Shown here: positions 20,901-32,721 of the stretch, in pieces
Layout of the letters: each line of letters begins with the position of its first letter
Position numbering within the stretch: position 1 is the first letter of the stretch
Assembly (NCBI RefSeq): GCF_036373705.1
Contig: NC_089866.1
Location: forward strand, 6,870,001 to 6,934,000
DNA length: 64,000 nt
Direction of reading: 5' to 3'
DNA from: Amia ocellicauda
Lineage: Eukaryota; Chordata; Actinopteri; Amiiformes; Amiidae
Position numbers and translations under genes: made by a program
Notes under the pieces: model-generated
Told to the model about the DNA's origin: nothing
Seen by the model: only the letters and a program-made list of their open reading frames with translations
Database searches by the model: none

Positions 20901-23128
20901 TCGGCTTTAACCTTGGGACTGTGTGAGATTGTGTGTCCTGTGTCTGTTGTTGACGAGCCCCCTGCATGTGCTCTAGTCTCTCCCTAAGATCTTCACGGCG
21001 GGGCTGGACCTCACCGATATGTACGAGAAGAGCCCAGAGTACTGCGGCGAGTTCTGGAAAGCGGTGCAGGAGATGTGGCTGAAACTTTACGGCTCCAATA
21101 TGGTCACCATCGCAGCCGTTAATGTAAGTTCATGGGCTCACTATGTTATGAAGGTTATCTATACTATCTTTTTCCACTTTATTTACTCCCCTCCAATAAA
21201 TTAACCCCCCAGGGCTCCAGTCCAGCGGGGGGCTGCCTGATGGCCATGTCGTGTGACTACAGGATCATGGCCGACAGCCCCAAGTACACCATCGGCCTGA
21301 ACGAGACTCAGCTGGGCATTGTTGCCCCCTTCTGGTGAGTCTCGGAACTGTCTCTTGAGTGGTTATTGGGTCCTTTTTTCTCCCTGGTTCCGGAGGACCC
21401 CTGTGTCTGCTGGTTTTCATTCCAGCTGAGCTGTGAGAACTGAGCCCTGAACTGAAGAGTCTTATCTCACTGTTGGCAGTTATTTTCAGTTCTTAAACAG
21501 GTGGAGGTCACTCGGATTGGTAGGTGATACGTGGGCTGGAATACCTTGCGCCTTAACGAGCATGTTGGTGTCCAGGTTCAAGGAGACCATGGTGAACACG
21601 TTGGGCAATAGGACGACTGAGCTGGCTCTGCAGCTGGGTCTCCTGTACAGCGCCCCCGAGGCCCTGAAGATCGGCTTGGTGGACCAGCTTGTCCCAGAGG
21701 AGAAGGTCCTAAGCACGGCCACCAGCACCATGGCCAAATGGTTCACCATCCCAGGTCAGAGTCCACTGAGTTCAAAGCTGTCCACATAGCCTGCTACGAT
21801 CTAACCCATTTCCTTGGCAGTGTAACATTTCCAATCTCTGATAGAACCCCTGGGGATAAATCATTTCTCTTTGGCAAATAAGCATTTATTAACACTAGAA
21901 GCGCCGACATTTCGAACTACCTACAAATGCCAAAGCCAGTCATTGTAACCGGTAGCACTTTAACAGCTGTGATATGATAATCGAAGACAAACCATCGTAT
22001 AAGGCTCAGAAGTTTTATTCATGAACATCAAATCCAACATTTACATAGCACAAATAGAGTGTTTAAATTGAAATATGACCATAAAACATTCATAGTATTG
22101 CTATAAATAACATCAAACCACTTTTTTTTCAAAAACAATTCTAAACACGAGCACTGCAGTCAAAGCATAAATAACTATATAGCCTACAATAAGCAAAAAG
22201 CTAAAAAAAACGGCATACAATAAGGGAATGAAACGTGTAAGCGTGAATATTGGAATAATGCTCAAAAGCAATATTTTATAGTTCAAAAATAACTATTGTA
22301 TTTATCAAAACTTAATTGTACACTAAAGTAAACATTTTCATCGTGTAAACTTTGTTTTCAACATACAAAGCTAAAGTGAATACAAGCACCGTATTTCAAT
22401 AAACTATTGACTATATATTTAGCCTGAATACCTGACAGCTCGACAGTCCACACAGGACACATTTCTGCACTTGCGGGTAATCACTGTATCAACTCAGTCT
22501 GACTACAGTTGTAAGAAAACACCTGTAATGCTGTACAATGCGTGTGTTTCTCAAACACATGAAAGACTGTAGACAGGTAGAGATCGCCACTTGAGCATGA
22601 GACTTACTGTATTGTAAAGGGCAGGCAGGATTATGCATTATTTGATTTTTTGGTTTTAAATGACCGGTCAAAATAACCCAATTTTGGCTATTCTAGGTAA
22701 ATGTGTTTATAACTTATTTATTTTCGTGTTTATCCAGCCAAAACGCTGTAGGCATGTTTAATACATATAGTTAGGAAAAGTCACAAACGGGTATGCGCAG
22801 TGTATTTAGGAACACAGAGTAATTCAAATTTGAATAACAAAACCGGCTTGGCGCTTCTAGTGTTAAACAAGATTCTGTTGAGTGTTTAGTTTTGAATCGC
22901 ATCAAAGCCGTGCCAGGGCTGGTTCAGTCTGGTGATGTTCTCTTGTTACCCTGGGTTTCAGACCACGCGCGGCAGATCACCAAGTCCATGATGAGGAAGC
23001 CCACCCTCGACAAGCTGCTGTCCCACCGAGAATCTGACGTCAACAATTTTATCAACTTCATCACCAAAGACTCCATTCAGAAATTACTGAAGATGTACAT
23101 GGAGAGACTAAAACAGAAAAAGAACTGA
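17941..23128 (+). CDS. eci1: Enoyl-CoA delta isomerase 1, mitochondrial (ECI1)
   Basis: Seven exons: 17941-17983, 18518-18658, 20740-20867, 20977-21123, 21213-21334, 21576-21754 and 22962-23128. All are GT-AG and sum to 927 nt, 308 residues (human about 302). The enzyme moves 3-cis/trans double bonds to 2-trans in unsaturated fatty acyl-CoA for mitochondrial beta-oxidation. Visible: an N-terminal basic, amphipathic presequence (MATTLRLAAKYALSGRLAQL), the crotonase fold with MQTPPVNSMSLDLL, FTAGLDLTDMY, the oxyanion-hole region SPAGGCLMAMSCDYRIMAD, and GLNETQLGIVAPFW, whose Glu is the catalytic base in mitochondrial isomerases. The start at 17941 (GAAATGG) has a better context than the in-frame ATG at 17917. 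Introns 2 and 6 host hAT and piggyBac-like elements. DNASE1 converges from the right; human ECI1 also has a DNase I family gene (DNASE1L2) nearby. Confidence 0.96.
18741..20453. mobile_element. Non-autonomous hAT-type DNA transposon in ECI1 intron 2
   Basis: The element is 1,713 bp and flanked by an exact 8-bp duplication GTCATAGT (18733-18740 and 20454-20461), the target duplication of hAT (and P) elements. Its ends are imperfect inverted repeats: CAGGGGATACAATTAAC on the left, and CAAGGAATAAAATTAAC as the complement of the right end, followed on both sides by GCCAC-rich subterminal sequence. No long ORF is present. A short minus-strand coding-like tail (19256-19200) reads PREGSSTEEEEYEEQ then a stop, possibly the acidic C-terminus of a lost transposase. 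It contains a large hairpin (18989-19110). Confidence 0.82.
18989..19110. repeat. Long inverted repeat (hairpin) inside the hAT element
   Basis: Perfect 19-bp arms, 19013-19031 (starting CTACTTGCAAGTG) and 19064-19082, are separated by 32 bp. Similarity continues outward imperfectly: ATGCTCC plus an ACAC-AGT segment occurs on both sides in inverse orientation, giving arms of about 38 nt. Confidence 0.9.
21893..22862. mobile_element. piggyBac-like non-autonomous element in ECI1 intron 6
   Basis: The 970-bp insertion is flanked by TTAA on both sides (21889-21892 and 22863-22866), the piggyBac target site. It has perfect 13-bp terminal inverted repeats CACTAGAAGCGCC / GGCGCTTCTAGTG. Just inside the ends are GTAACCGG and GACCGGTC-type subterminal motifs in mirrored positions. 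No transposase ORF is present; the interior is AT-rich. It is a deletion derivative or MITE-like copy, mobilised in trans. Confidence 0.88.
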
Positions 23129-23323
23129 AGACATGCTGCTGGACCTGACAAATGAAAAAAAGTGCCTGGAAAATAAGTTCTGTTATCTCTTCCCTTCTTT
23201 GACTTAGTTTCTGTCTTTTTCATAAGCCATAATATTTTTTTTCATACAGACAGCTGTGGTTTCGTAGGTTGGTTACAGTATGTGTTGCTGTTTTTGCAAC
23301 TAGTTCATGTTTTTTAACAGATT

Positions 23324-23329
23324 AATAAA
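23324..23329 (+). terminator. ECI1 polyadenylation signal AATAAA
   Basis: The canonical hexamer lies 196 nt after the ECI1 stop codon and is followed within 30 nt by a GT-rich stretch (tgtgagtgtgctctg). The DNASE1 stop codon on the other strand is about 560 bp further right, so the genes converge closely. Confidence 0.75.
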
Positions 23330-23887
23330 CATTTGCACTTTCCTCTTGTGAGTGTGCTCTGTTTTTCTGCTATTACATGATAGAGTAGACTCTGTACTGT
23401 TCTCTTGCTTGTTTTTAATGGATTTTAATGTTCATATTGGGGGGTCGGGATGCGGCACTTCATTCGGGCTAAGCAGTCTGAAACCACCACATGGCACATG
23501 CTAAAAGTCTCTGATTTCAGCTGTATTGCATCCATTTTGTGCACAAAACATGAAACTGCATCATAGCAATGAACAAACCCTCATTGTGTAAGATATTCTG
23601 ATACTATTCCAGTATAAACGCATTCACACCAAACTGCAAAGGGACACGTGTAATGGTATGAAATAAAGAGGCACAGCATCTTTCATAACTGGTATATTAT
23701 GAGGACAATTACTGTACATGTGTAAAATGCTTTGTAAGAGAAATATGTATTGTAATCAGACACTCCTCAATCTGCCAGATTGAAGTCATGGTCTACTAGG
23801 TTCATCAATTAAATCCTCACAATGGTTTGTTTTGTTCGTGTGACTGTCGGACTCCATTGGGATCTTTAGTGTGACTGTCCTGGTCTT

Positions 23888-26878
23888 TTAGGGGCCCGCC
23901 AGGCCCACCTCAACTGGGAAGTGGTCACTCACAGCTAAAGCCTGCAGAGAGAGGAGAGATGAGTGCATTTTGATAATGTGCCCGCATTGTTATTGGAATT
24001 GCCTTGAGTTTTAATGTCTGCAATATTTTCCTGGCATATTTTGCAGGTTGTGTGTAACACAGAGAATTAGACAAAACACGGTCTTACCATGGGGTACTGC
24101 AGATTTAAAGCAACCATGAAGTTATACACTCTAGCGGACCCAGGAATGATGGCTTTCTTCATTTCTATTCCACTGGCAACAATCCTGCACGGGAGAGACA
24201 ATATAATTTAATCTGGAGAGGTTTAAACTGAATTAGTAATGTCACAAGTTGTTTTTGTCCAATAACATTAATGTATTAATGTAACTGCTGTATAGAACTG
24301 GTAAATTCACACCTGCTGGCCTATAAATAAACCTGTGCTGTGGCTTTTAATAACAAGGTGGGGGCATTGTCACCAGCAGCTGGAGTTAACTTACCTGCAA
24401 GCCCAAGTGAACGGGGAAATTGACTTGTGCTCAGTGATGCAGGCTAGTGTGTTTGACTAGCTTATCTCACCTGTCGTAAGCGCAGTGTGTATTGCCGACA
24501 GTGGTATCCACGCTGTTGGGCAGGAGCCAGGCGTATTGGGAGTCAGTGTGCAACCGAATCTTCTCCCAATCAGAGGGCAGCACATAGTTACAGTCTGCAT
24601 TGAAGTCTCCCAACAGCAGGATGTTCTGCAGAAGAACCAACTTTCAGGTCAATCAAAGGGAATGGGACTTGCTTTTTATGTATATATTTTAAACTGATGT
24701 TCTTGATTTTGCAGAAACTCTGTCTCGGGTGAAGACCTCTGTCATTGGAGATATACTTTCTCTCAAATCAAACAGGGAATAATTGTATCACTCGTTTTCT
24801 GTTCTATCAAAAAAACCTAGCTTGGCTGCATGTTAAGGCTCCTGACTCAACACATGGTTTCTGCTCACATCGGTGTTCCAGTGGTTCTGCACATATGCAG
24901 CGACGTCGTAGAGAGCGTCGATTTCCACCACAGCGCTGTCAGGGGAGGTGTGCTGGGGTATGAGCACGAACTCTGGAACAGCTGGAAAGAGAGACAAAAC
25001 AGTGTGTGATTTTGAACAGATAAAAATGAGCACGCTCACGAGTAGTTGTCATTTACCTGTGACACCTTTGCACCCATAATAAAAAACATCTTTGTGCACC
25101 AGGCTGTACAAGGCCAAGATAGCAAATACTTGTGTTTGTGTGTGCTCCCTTTTGTGCTTGTTGTTTAATCGCTGATAACTGTCAAAGCTGCTCATTTCAC
25201 TCTGTCCAGCAAAGGAAGGGAATATTGTTGAAACGTAGTTTACCTGAAAACTTGGATGCAAACTTCACCACAAAGGGTTCTCGGTTGAAGGTGTCCATCC
25301 CACAGGACTCACAGCCATCGTCATACTGGAAGCTTTCGACCACAGACACCCGTTCATCTCTGCAATAAACCCAAAAACCCATTGATTCCAGAGCCCATTT
25401 TAAAATATACAAGTGTAATGGAAATCACTTCTTCTGTTTTGAAATTAAATATTTTACTGGATGAAGAAGCAGATGAGTCAGCCTTCACATAGAGCTATGC
25501 TGTTCCTTTGCCCTTTAAATAAAGTAATTTAGCAAGTAGTCATTGTAGTCACAGTGTCTGCAACATGTAGAACATAGTTTTTCTTCCAAATCTTTTGGAT
25601 TTATATTGATACTGTATAGCCTTCGATACACACAAATACACACGCACATTTTTGTGTTTATGAGGATAAAATAAATCTGGAAATATTTACCTGTAGATAA
25701 ACAGGTATCTTTCTTTGTAGGTGCTTCTGCCGAGCGGCTCACTGACTATATGCCGGTATACATAAGGTGAGTCCCTGTGGGAAAGCAGATGGCAGATACA
25801 AAATATTATTTGATCCTTGTTCGGCACTACATGACTGTTAACTAAGTCAATTAATTTGTATTTCATCTATAGACAACAGGTTTATATCAGCCATAGCGAG
25901 TATGTTAGCCTCATTCGAACAAAAGGTCCTGGGTAAAACTACAGCGTTCACTTTTTGGAAAAGGAGAAACAAACTCCGACTGTAACTACATCAGCTGCCT
26001 ACAGGCACTCTTCTATAAACACCCTGAAAGATTCATGTGTCATCAGTCTGTCGGTTCACCATTAAAACAGATAAAATCCATCCAGGGTTAATAGAAAGCT
26101 AAATCATGGAGCCCTATTGCTCAAACATTTAATATTGTGGTTAGAGAAAGGTGTTCCCCTCACCTGTTCAGGTCCCGCATCAGGCTGGTGGTGGCAGACA
26201 GGTCACTGTCTCTCACTTCCTGAATGACCACAATGTCATACCTGTGCACTACCTGACAAACAAAGGGGAGAGAGGCATCACATGCATACAATAATATGTG
26301 TAACAAGCTACTCATATTTAAAAAAACAATCTCAAATTAGATTAATAAGCATCAGAAGGTTTAACAGGAATGTGGGGGAGGTGGAAGGTGCAACTGTGTG
26401 GATTTTCCTTGATAAGGTCCATCATGGACTGGGTTGCAGACAGGAGAATGTTCTTGCTGTTCTTGGTTTATACTGAGACCCCTTGTCTGCTTTCACTGAT
26501 ATTCTATAAAATATCTTTGATCGCTTCTCTCCCTGCCTGAGCTGCAGAAAGATTTCAGCTTTTTTGTTCTCTGCTGAAATTGTATATGCTGTCTTTTGTA
26601 CACTTGAGCTGACTCAGATCCAGAACATGGAACTGGCATGATCATTGACTTGTTGCTGGTAGCTCAGCTGTCTGTTATCTATGGTACAACTCCCATGCCT
26701 TTGGATTAAGGGTATATATTGCCAGACTTACTTCAACAATTATGTTAACTAAAGTGGCATTGGATGCTTTTTTGTCCCCAAAGACTTTGATATTAAAGGC
26801 CCCAATCAACAAGGAACACTTGGCCACTTCGACACATGCCAACACCAGCCCCAGTACAAACAATGCCTTGCACAGCAT
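23888..26878 (-). CDS. dnase1: Deoxyribonuclease I (secreted endonuclease)
   Basis: Eight coding exons on the minus strand: 26878-26732, 26252-26164, 25774-25691, 25359-25244, 24981-24869, 24625-24471, 24184-24088 and 23941-23888. All are GT-AG; the total is 855 nt, 284 residues (human DNASE1 282). Signal peptide: [21 protein letters not shown]. The Mg/Ca-dependent DNase I fold shows [18 protein letters not shown] (with an N-glycosylation site), IQEVRDSD (catalytic Glu), [16 protein letters not shown] (small disulfide loop), [19 protein letters not shown] (first catalytic His), [13 protein letters not shown] (catalytic Asp and a Cys of the essential disulfide), THCAYDR and SDHFPVEV (second catalytic His). 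All active-site residues are kept. DNASE1 versus DNASE1L2 cannot be settled from one locus: length and the absence of a Pro-rich insert favour DNASE1, while the ECI1 neighbourhood recalls DNASE1L2. Confidence 0.93.
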
Positions 26879-27224
26879 CCTGTTTCGAGAGGAGAAAAGT
26901 TACAATCAGTTACAATCAGCAGCAGACGGTACAGAACAAGTCCTCATAGTGAAACGAGACACATTCTCCTGAGTCTAATTGGGAAAAGAAACACGAGAAG
27001 CTAAAGTCGATTTGCTGACAGGAAATTATTTTATGAAGCGATCTGTGGCCCTAGGTAATAGAAGAAATCTAGCATAGTTGCAAATACATTTCAACAGGAC
27101 CACTGCATTTGTATTAATTTCCATGCACTTAAACATAAGTCATGCATGATTTCAGTCTAAGAAGTGTTGCATTTAATTGCACCTAATTGTATTAATTACA
27201 ATAAGTGCTTTGCAGTTAACTGCC

Positions 27225-27227
<3 letters not shown>

Positions 27228-27281
<54 letters not shown>
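27228..27281. repeat. (TA)n microsatellite
   Basis: An uninterrupted TA run of about 53 bp upstream of the DNASE1 start codon, in its presumed first intron. Confidence 0.97.
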
Positions 27282-27283
<2 letters not shown>

Positions 27284-27674
27284 GCCTTGCAATAGTAGAC
27301 TCTCAGTTTTCACATTTTATTGTTTTAAGTTTGCAATCATGACACTTTGAAGTAGGAATGAATGTGTTGTATAATCAACCTACGCCACACATTCAGAAAG
27401 AAAAATAAATATATAGGTCATTAATACGAAATATAAAAGTAAAAGCGATTACATAAGATTTCACCTCCTTTGGTGTGGCAAACCCAAAGTAATTCAGGTG
27501 CGCAAAATGACCTTAACAAGCCACACAATTTATTGAATGGCCTCTGTCTGTGTCCAGTAATGGTGTTTCTCATGAATAAAAGCACTTGTCTATGAGAGTC
27601 AGGTAATTCAGTTTAAGCAAAGATTCCATGAAGACCATTTCTACCTGTTCTTCTGTTCAGTCCTGTGTCTTTAC

Positions 27675-27726
27675 CTGCAGTGACGGGGAGAGAACTGTGC
27701 ATTTCTGAAACTGAGTTCTTTATATA
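27675..27726 (-). promoter_or_regulatory. Probable DNASE1 promoter: TATA box and short noncoding first exon
   Basis: The minus strand has CTATATAAAG (27719-27728). Roughly 45-50 nt downstream is a consensus splice donor, ACTGCAG|gtaaag, with the exon ending at 27675. The start-codon exon begins just before 26878 at ACAG|G, a possible acceptor. A short untranslated first exon followed by a start-codon exon is common in DNase I genes. The sequence signals are seen; their assignment to DNASE1 is inference. Confidence 0.45.
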
Positions 27727-27839
27727 GGGAGTCAACTCTTCCAGTGATATCCTGTTCCCCATGTCAGGACAAGGAGGACCTAATCCTTCAATGTTGTAGT
27801 ATTTACAAGGACCGTGTGAACTCATAGCCTGTGTGCTAC

Positions 27840-28238
27840 AGCGGCGACATCAAAGACAGGAACAAAGCCATGTGTGAATATTTAAAAATAAAAAAGTAAG
27901 AAAAAATATAATCAATAAAGTACCTACATATTTTGTAAAGAACCTGTCAAACATCTGTATATTTCTTTGTACAGTTATTGAAAGTTGTGGATGCTTTGTG
28001 CATTTAAGCAATACTAAAACATGAATTGCACTTACTCTACGTCTGTTAGAACTACATATTTCATATACCTATTTACAATAAAACTATTTCTGTAATACTG
28101 TAAGGTTAATGCGTTCAGTCTAAACATGACCTTCAATATTATGTAAATAAAAATCATTTTAAAAACAGCAATTCTAGCTAATATTAACTTAGTAGATCAT
28201 TCTATTTATACACTGATAAACCCATAGACATATCAGCC

Positions 28239-28269
<31 letters not shown>

Positions 28270-29640
28270 AATCCACTGGCAAGATCATTTTCATTTTATA
28301 TTTAATAGAATAAATTATATTATTTATAATTTATATTATTATTTATAATAATATAATTATTATTATCTTATTTCCTCTATTCCATAACTCTTTGTTGATT
28401 TTTCATTTGTAAATTACTCTAATATTCTACCAGTATTAAAAATGATTATGTGAATACAAATGTAGTCCTTTCTATGCAAATACATTTCTATGCAAGACTA
28501 ACATCTCGGAGCACACGGTAGCCGACACTTGTTCGGTCTAATGCAATCGCCATTTGTCCTAAAAGGGCTGCCGTACTTCAGCCTCACCGCTGCGGTATAC
28601 GGCGAAACTCTATTGTGTGCCTCTTTGTAACAGATATTTTTGTATTTGTTTTGTTTCGTTAAACCAAAGGGATGTTGGGGTGACATTGAGGAATAAGGTA
28701 AAACTAGGCAAGGTACAGCCTGAGATGTAAATGTGACATAAATCAAGCAAATGCGTTTCAACTTGACCACGATCTCCACCAAGGCCGTTTGTAGTCACCG
28801 AAGCCTGGGGTCTGGCTGGGTGCTGAACCCGAGATTGGGGCTGCTTTGTCGGGGAGAGTAGGGATTAAATAAACCGGAGAATTTTAGGAGCGCGTTTATT
28901 TATCTTCTGTGTTTCTTAGGGGAAATTATAACTTAATTAAATGTTCTTGAATGTTTGTTTTTATTTTGTAATTCTTTTAGTTCATTTAGTTGGTCTAATA
29001 GACCGTGAATTTATATTTTAACTAATATGCATTGCTTAAGGGAAGTAGAAAAATGTTCTAGTTGCCGTATGTAGAGACCAACGGCTGCTTTGTTACATTT
29101 GAGTTAAACATCTTTTGAAAATTGTATTTAATTGGTGCAAGTTAAACTTGGTCAAAGTTATCTGACAGATCCAACTGTGTATTCCTTCCTCTTTACCAGT
29201 GAGCTCTTTCTGCCAAGTTAGACCAATAACCATATTGAAGCCTATCACTTTCTGATAATAACATGTTTTATAATACAACAGTACATGTATTGCAAGTCCA
29301 GGACCTAAGTTTGGTTTAATTGCATGCTTTTTACAGCAGGATCTATAGGGTAGACTTCAGACTTAACTTGCACTTTATAAGGTATGATGGATTCGGCTGC
29401 ACATGTCCTGTAGTTTACTGTAAAAAATGGTGGATGTCCACTCAAACATCATTACATAAGTCTGATTCCAGCCATACTGCATAACAATAACTTTAATTAT
29501 GATTTAAATACACACACACACCTATATAGATAGATAAACCTGTAAGCTTGATCTGATTTCATATATTGATAATATGGCAGCAAGAGACATTTCTTCCTTT
29601 GCTCTCCACCACAATATGGACCCTGCATCTCTTATTGCAG
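27840..29640 (+). other. AT-rich intergenic region and presumed INTS15 5' region
   Basis: 27840-28490 is very AT-rich, with a (TA)n tract at about 28238-28270 and TTATAAT-type repeats. 28500-28620 has several CpGs and may be the INTS15 promoter or untranslated first exon, but no donor could be fixed with confidence. The first INTS15 coding exon has an acceptor (ttattgcag) directly upstream at 29640, so an untranslated exon must exist somewhere to the left. Confidence 0.45.
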
Positions 29641-29646
29641 AACACG

Positions 29647-32600
29647 ATGAGTGATATCCGCCATTCGCTCCTGCGCCGAGATGCCCTGAGCGCTGCGAAG
29701 GAGGTCCTCTATCACCTGGACATCTACTTCAGCAGCCAGCTCCAGAACACAGCGGTGCCCATTGTGGACAAGGGAACCATTGAACTGGTGGAAGAGTTTG
29801 TGTTTCACGTTCCTAAAGATCGCAATGTTCAGCCAAAGGTAACGCTCACGATTTAGGTAGAGAACACACATTTTAAGAAAATAGAATTGTCTTCCCCTCT
29901 AGTCTTCATCAGTTATTGTTGACTGATGTTTTCTTCTGTTTGGCCATAGATTGATATTAATGATTAGCCTTTTAAACTACAGTTTGTACTTCTGTGGTAA
30001 CAATTGACAGAAGTAGGTTTGACTTTGAGCTTTCTCTGCCACTTGAATAATACGATAAAATATCTCTAAATGGATTCCCATCCTGTCAAATTGTAATTTT
30101 ATAAACTGACCTAAAACCTGACCTTCTAGAAACTGTCAAACGATTGATGCATTTGAAATTCCACCATTGAATAGATATTGTGTAGCAGAATCTGAGAGAC
30201 TGTAATTGCATCTGGTAAATAATAATAATCATAATACTCAGTTGGAGACTGTGATTCTGTGCATAGTAAAAACCACAGTAAACTCATGATTCTCAAAAAA
30301 ATAATTTGTTAATTGACTGTTTGTTCCCCCCTCCAGAGGATGAGCTCCCTGCAGGAGCTGCAGTTACTGGAGATCATGTGCAGCTACTTCCAGGAGCAGA
30401 GCAAAGATGCAGTGCGTCAGATCATCTTCCCCGCTCTGTTCAGCCCTCAGGGAAACAAGGCCGACGACAACAGGATGGCCATGCTGGGGAAGCTGGTCTC
30501 CATGGCCGTGGCGGTCTGCAGGGTGCCGATCTTAGAGTGTGCAGCTTCGTGGCTGCAGGTATTGGGATCTGCTGGATTGATTATAGGGAAAAGGATGATC
30601 TCTAGTGGACTGGTGCACTTTTTGTCTGTTCTATTTGTTATAAATTAAAATAACATGGCATAGCAGCAGCTACAAATATTTGAATTGTGTATTTTTTATA
30701 TATTTATACCTGGCATTGAATATAGCTGGGAAAGTAGCAGGTGATTCTTTGAAGTAAAAGGCCAGGGGGGGACAGAACTGATTTGCTAATTTTGGCATTA
30801 GTTCAGTGTAAGGAGTTGCTTTTTGTTTTGGTAACCTTCCATACCTTTGCTTTTCAGAGAACCCATTCTATCTACTGTGTGAGGCTTGCCAAGGTCCTGG
30901 TTGATGATTACTGCAGCCTGGTGCCTGGATCAGTGCAGACCCTGAAACAGATCTTCAGTGCCAGCCCTCGCTTCTGCTGTCAGTTCATCACCGCAGTCAC
31001 GGCACTCTATGACTTGTCTACAGGTATTGTCAACATGATGCATTGCATTTTTATTTATTTAATTTATTTAGGAATAGGGGATAGATTTTCGGTTCCACTT
31101 CGAATAGTGCATACAAGGAAATTGAATTCTTAGGCTCATTGAATAGATGCATTTGTACTTTGAAGCTGTATTCCTTAAATAGAACATTGTATTTTTCTTT
31201 TTGGAGGTTAAAAACATAAAATAAAGTACTTGACTGCCACTGAGTGGCCCGTGCATGTCCTTGACAAACCCTTGAATGAATATCTTCTGCACAAGAGAAG
31301 TCAGATTTTGATTCTTATTTTGCTTTGCTTCTTGCAATACAATTGAAAAGTATCACTTTATAGAGCTCCAGTATATAGTTTGGGTGTTTTCATTTCAACA
31401 GAAGACCTGACCCCACCCCACGATCTGCTGGAGATGGTGGTCACCTGGATCTTTGATGACCCCCGACTGACCCTTATCACCTTCCTCAACACCCCCATTT
31501 CCGCCAATCTCCCACTGGGCTGCCTGGACCTCACCCCTGTGGTCGGCCTGGTGCGCTGGTGTGTCAAGTCCTCTCTGGCCTACAAGAGGAACAGGAAACC
31601 CTCGCTCACCAATGGCCACGCCAACAAACTCTCCAAAGAGCAAGTGGAGATTGACAGGGACAGGGACTCGCAGTCGCTCTACTCCAAGCTCCACCTGAGC
31701 GTCCTGCAGGTTCTCATGATTCTCCAGGTCCACTTGACTGAAAAAAACTTGTATGGACGCCTCGGGCTGCTCTTGTTCGAGCACGTGGCGCAGCTCGTTG
31801 AGGAGCTTGGCAGACTTGTGGACGAACTGAATCCACTCAATGCCACCAAAGAGACGGAGCTTTCTTTGGACCGGTTGGCGCAGGCCTTGCAGGTTGCTGT
31901 GGCGTCCGGAGCTCTTTTGTGCACCAGAGGTAGGGCCGGGATTGAATCGGAAACATGTCTAGCTCATCATAGGAATATATTTTCAGTACTTGTGCAAGCG
32001 TCTCGAGCATGAATGGCATTGGAGTCATGTTCAACTCTCTGCTACTATAAACTGTAACTCGTAACCAGGATAGAGGGGATTTATTCCTTTGAAAATATAC
32101 CAATGTAACATGATTATATTTTCTCTCGCAAACATGATTTCAGTTTATTTTTTATTTTTTTTATTTTTTTAACAGAGGACCTGAGATCGCTGTGCTCCAG
32201 GTTGCCCCATAACAAGTAAGGATTTGTTTTTAATTCATGTAATTAAAGGAATATTAGATCAGTGCTATTTCCATTCATATGTTTTCCCCCCCAGATGAAA
32301 TCACACTAACATCTTGCTCTGTCATTCTTTGAATCCAGGAAGCATTTTTTCACATTCTCAGTTTAATTTTGTATCTTGAAATAGACCCACCGGAGGAGCT
32401 ATTCCATTTCTGAAGCTGACGTGCCCTTAGATCTAGATATTCGCTCTGAATCTAATTGACGGTTTCTCTTTCCGCAGCTTGCTTCAGCTGGTTCTGTCGG
32501 GCCCTGTGCAGCAGCCAGCTCCGCCTGCATTCCAGCCTGGATTTTACCCCCACATCCACACCCCTCCACTGGCCTACCCTGCTCATCCTGCCCGCCCTGC

Positions 32601-32721
32601 TCCTGCCGCACTCCCCACCCATCCTGTGCACCCCGCCCACAACGCACACCCCGTTCACAACGCACACCCAGTGCCGACTTTTCTACCAGGGATGGCCTTT
32701 TCTTATCGCCCGATTCGCTAG
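29647..32721 (+). CDS. ints15: Integrator complex subunit 15 (C7orf26 homologue)
   Basis: Six coding exons: 29647-29838, 30337-30558, 30858-31023, 31402-31929, 32176-32215 and 32478-32721. All junctions are GT-AG and in phase; the total is 1,392 nt, 463 residues (human C7orf26 449). The sequence starts MSDIRHSLLRRDALSAAKEV and ends GMAFSYRPIR, very close to the human protein throughout (LQELQLLEIMCSYFQEQSKD, KQIFSASPRFCCQFIT, LSLDRLAQALQVAVASGALL). Known: C7orf26 was identified as an Integrator subunit associated with the INTS10-INTS13-INTS14 module, acting in the nucleus on snRNA 3'-end processing and transcription attenuation. The body is helical. The C-terminus is a low-complexity Pro/His/Ala stretch (HPAHNAHPVHNAHPVP) with a short internal duplication. 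The gene lies on human chromosome 7, unlike its neighbours here. Confidence 0.96.

Noticed and set aside
31395-31784. 129-codon minus-strand ORF opposite INTS15 exon 4
   Set aside because: It is the antisense shadow of a conserved coding exon.
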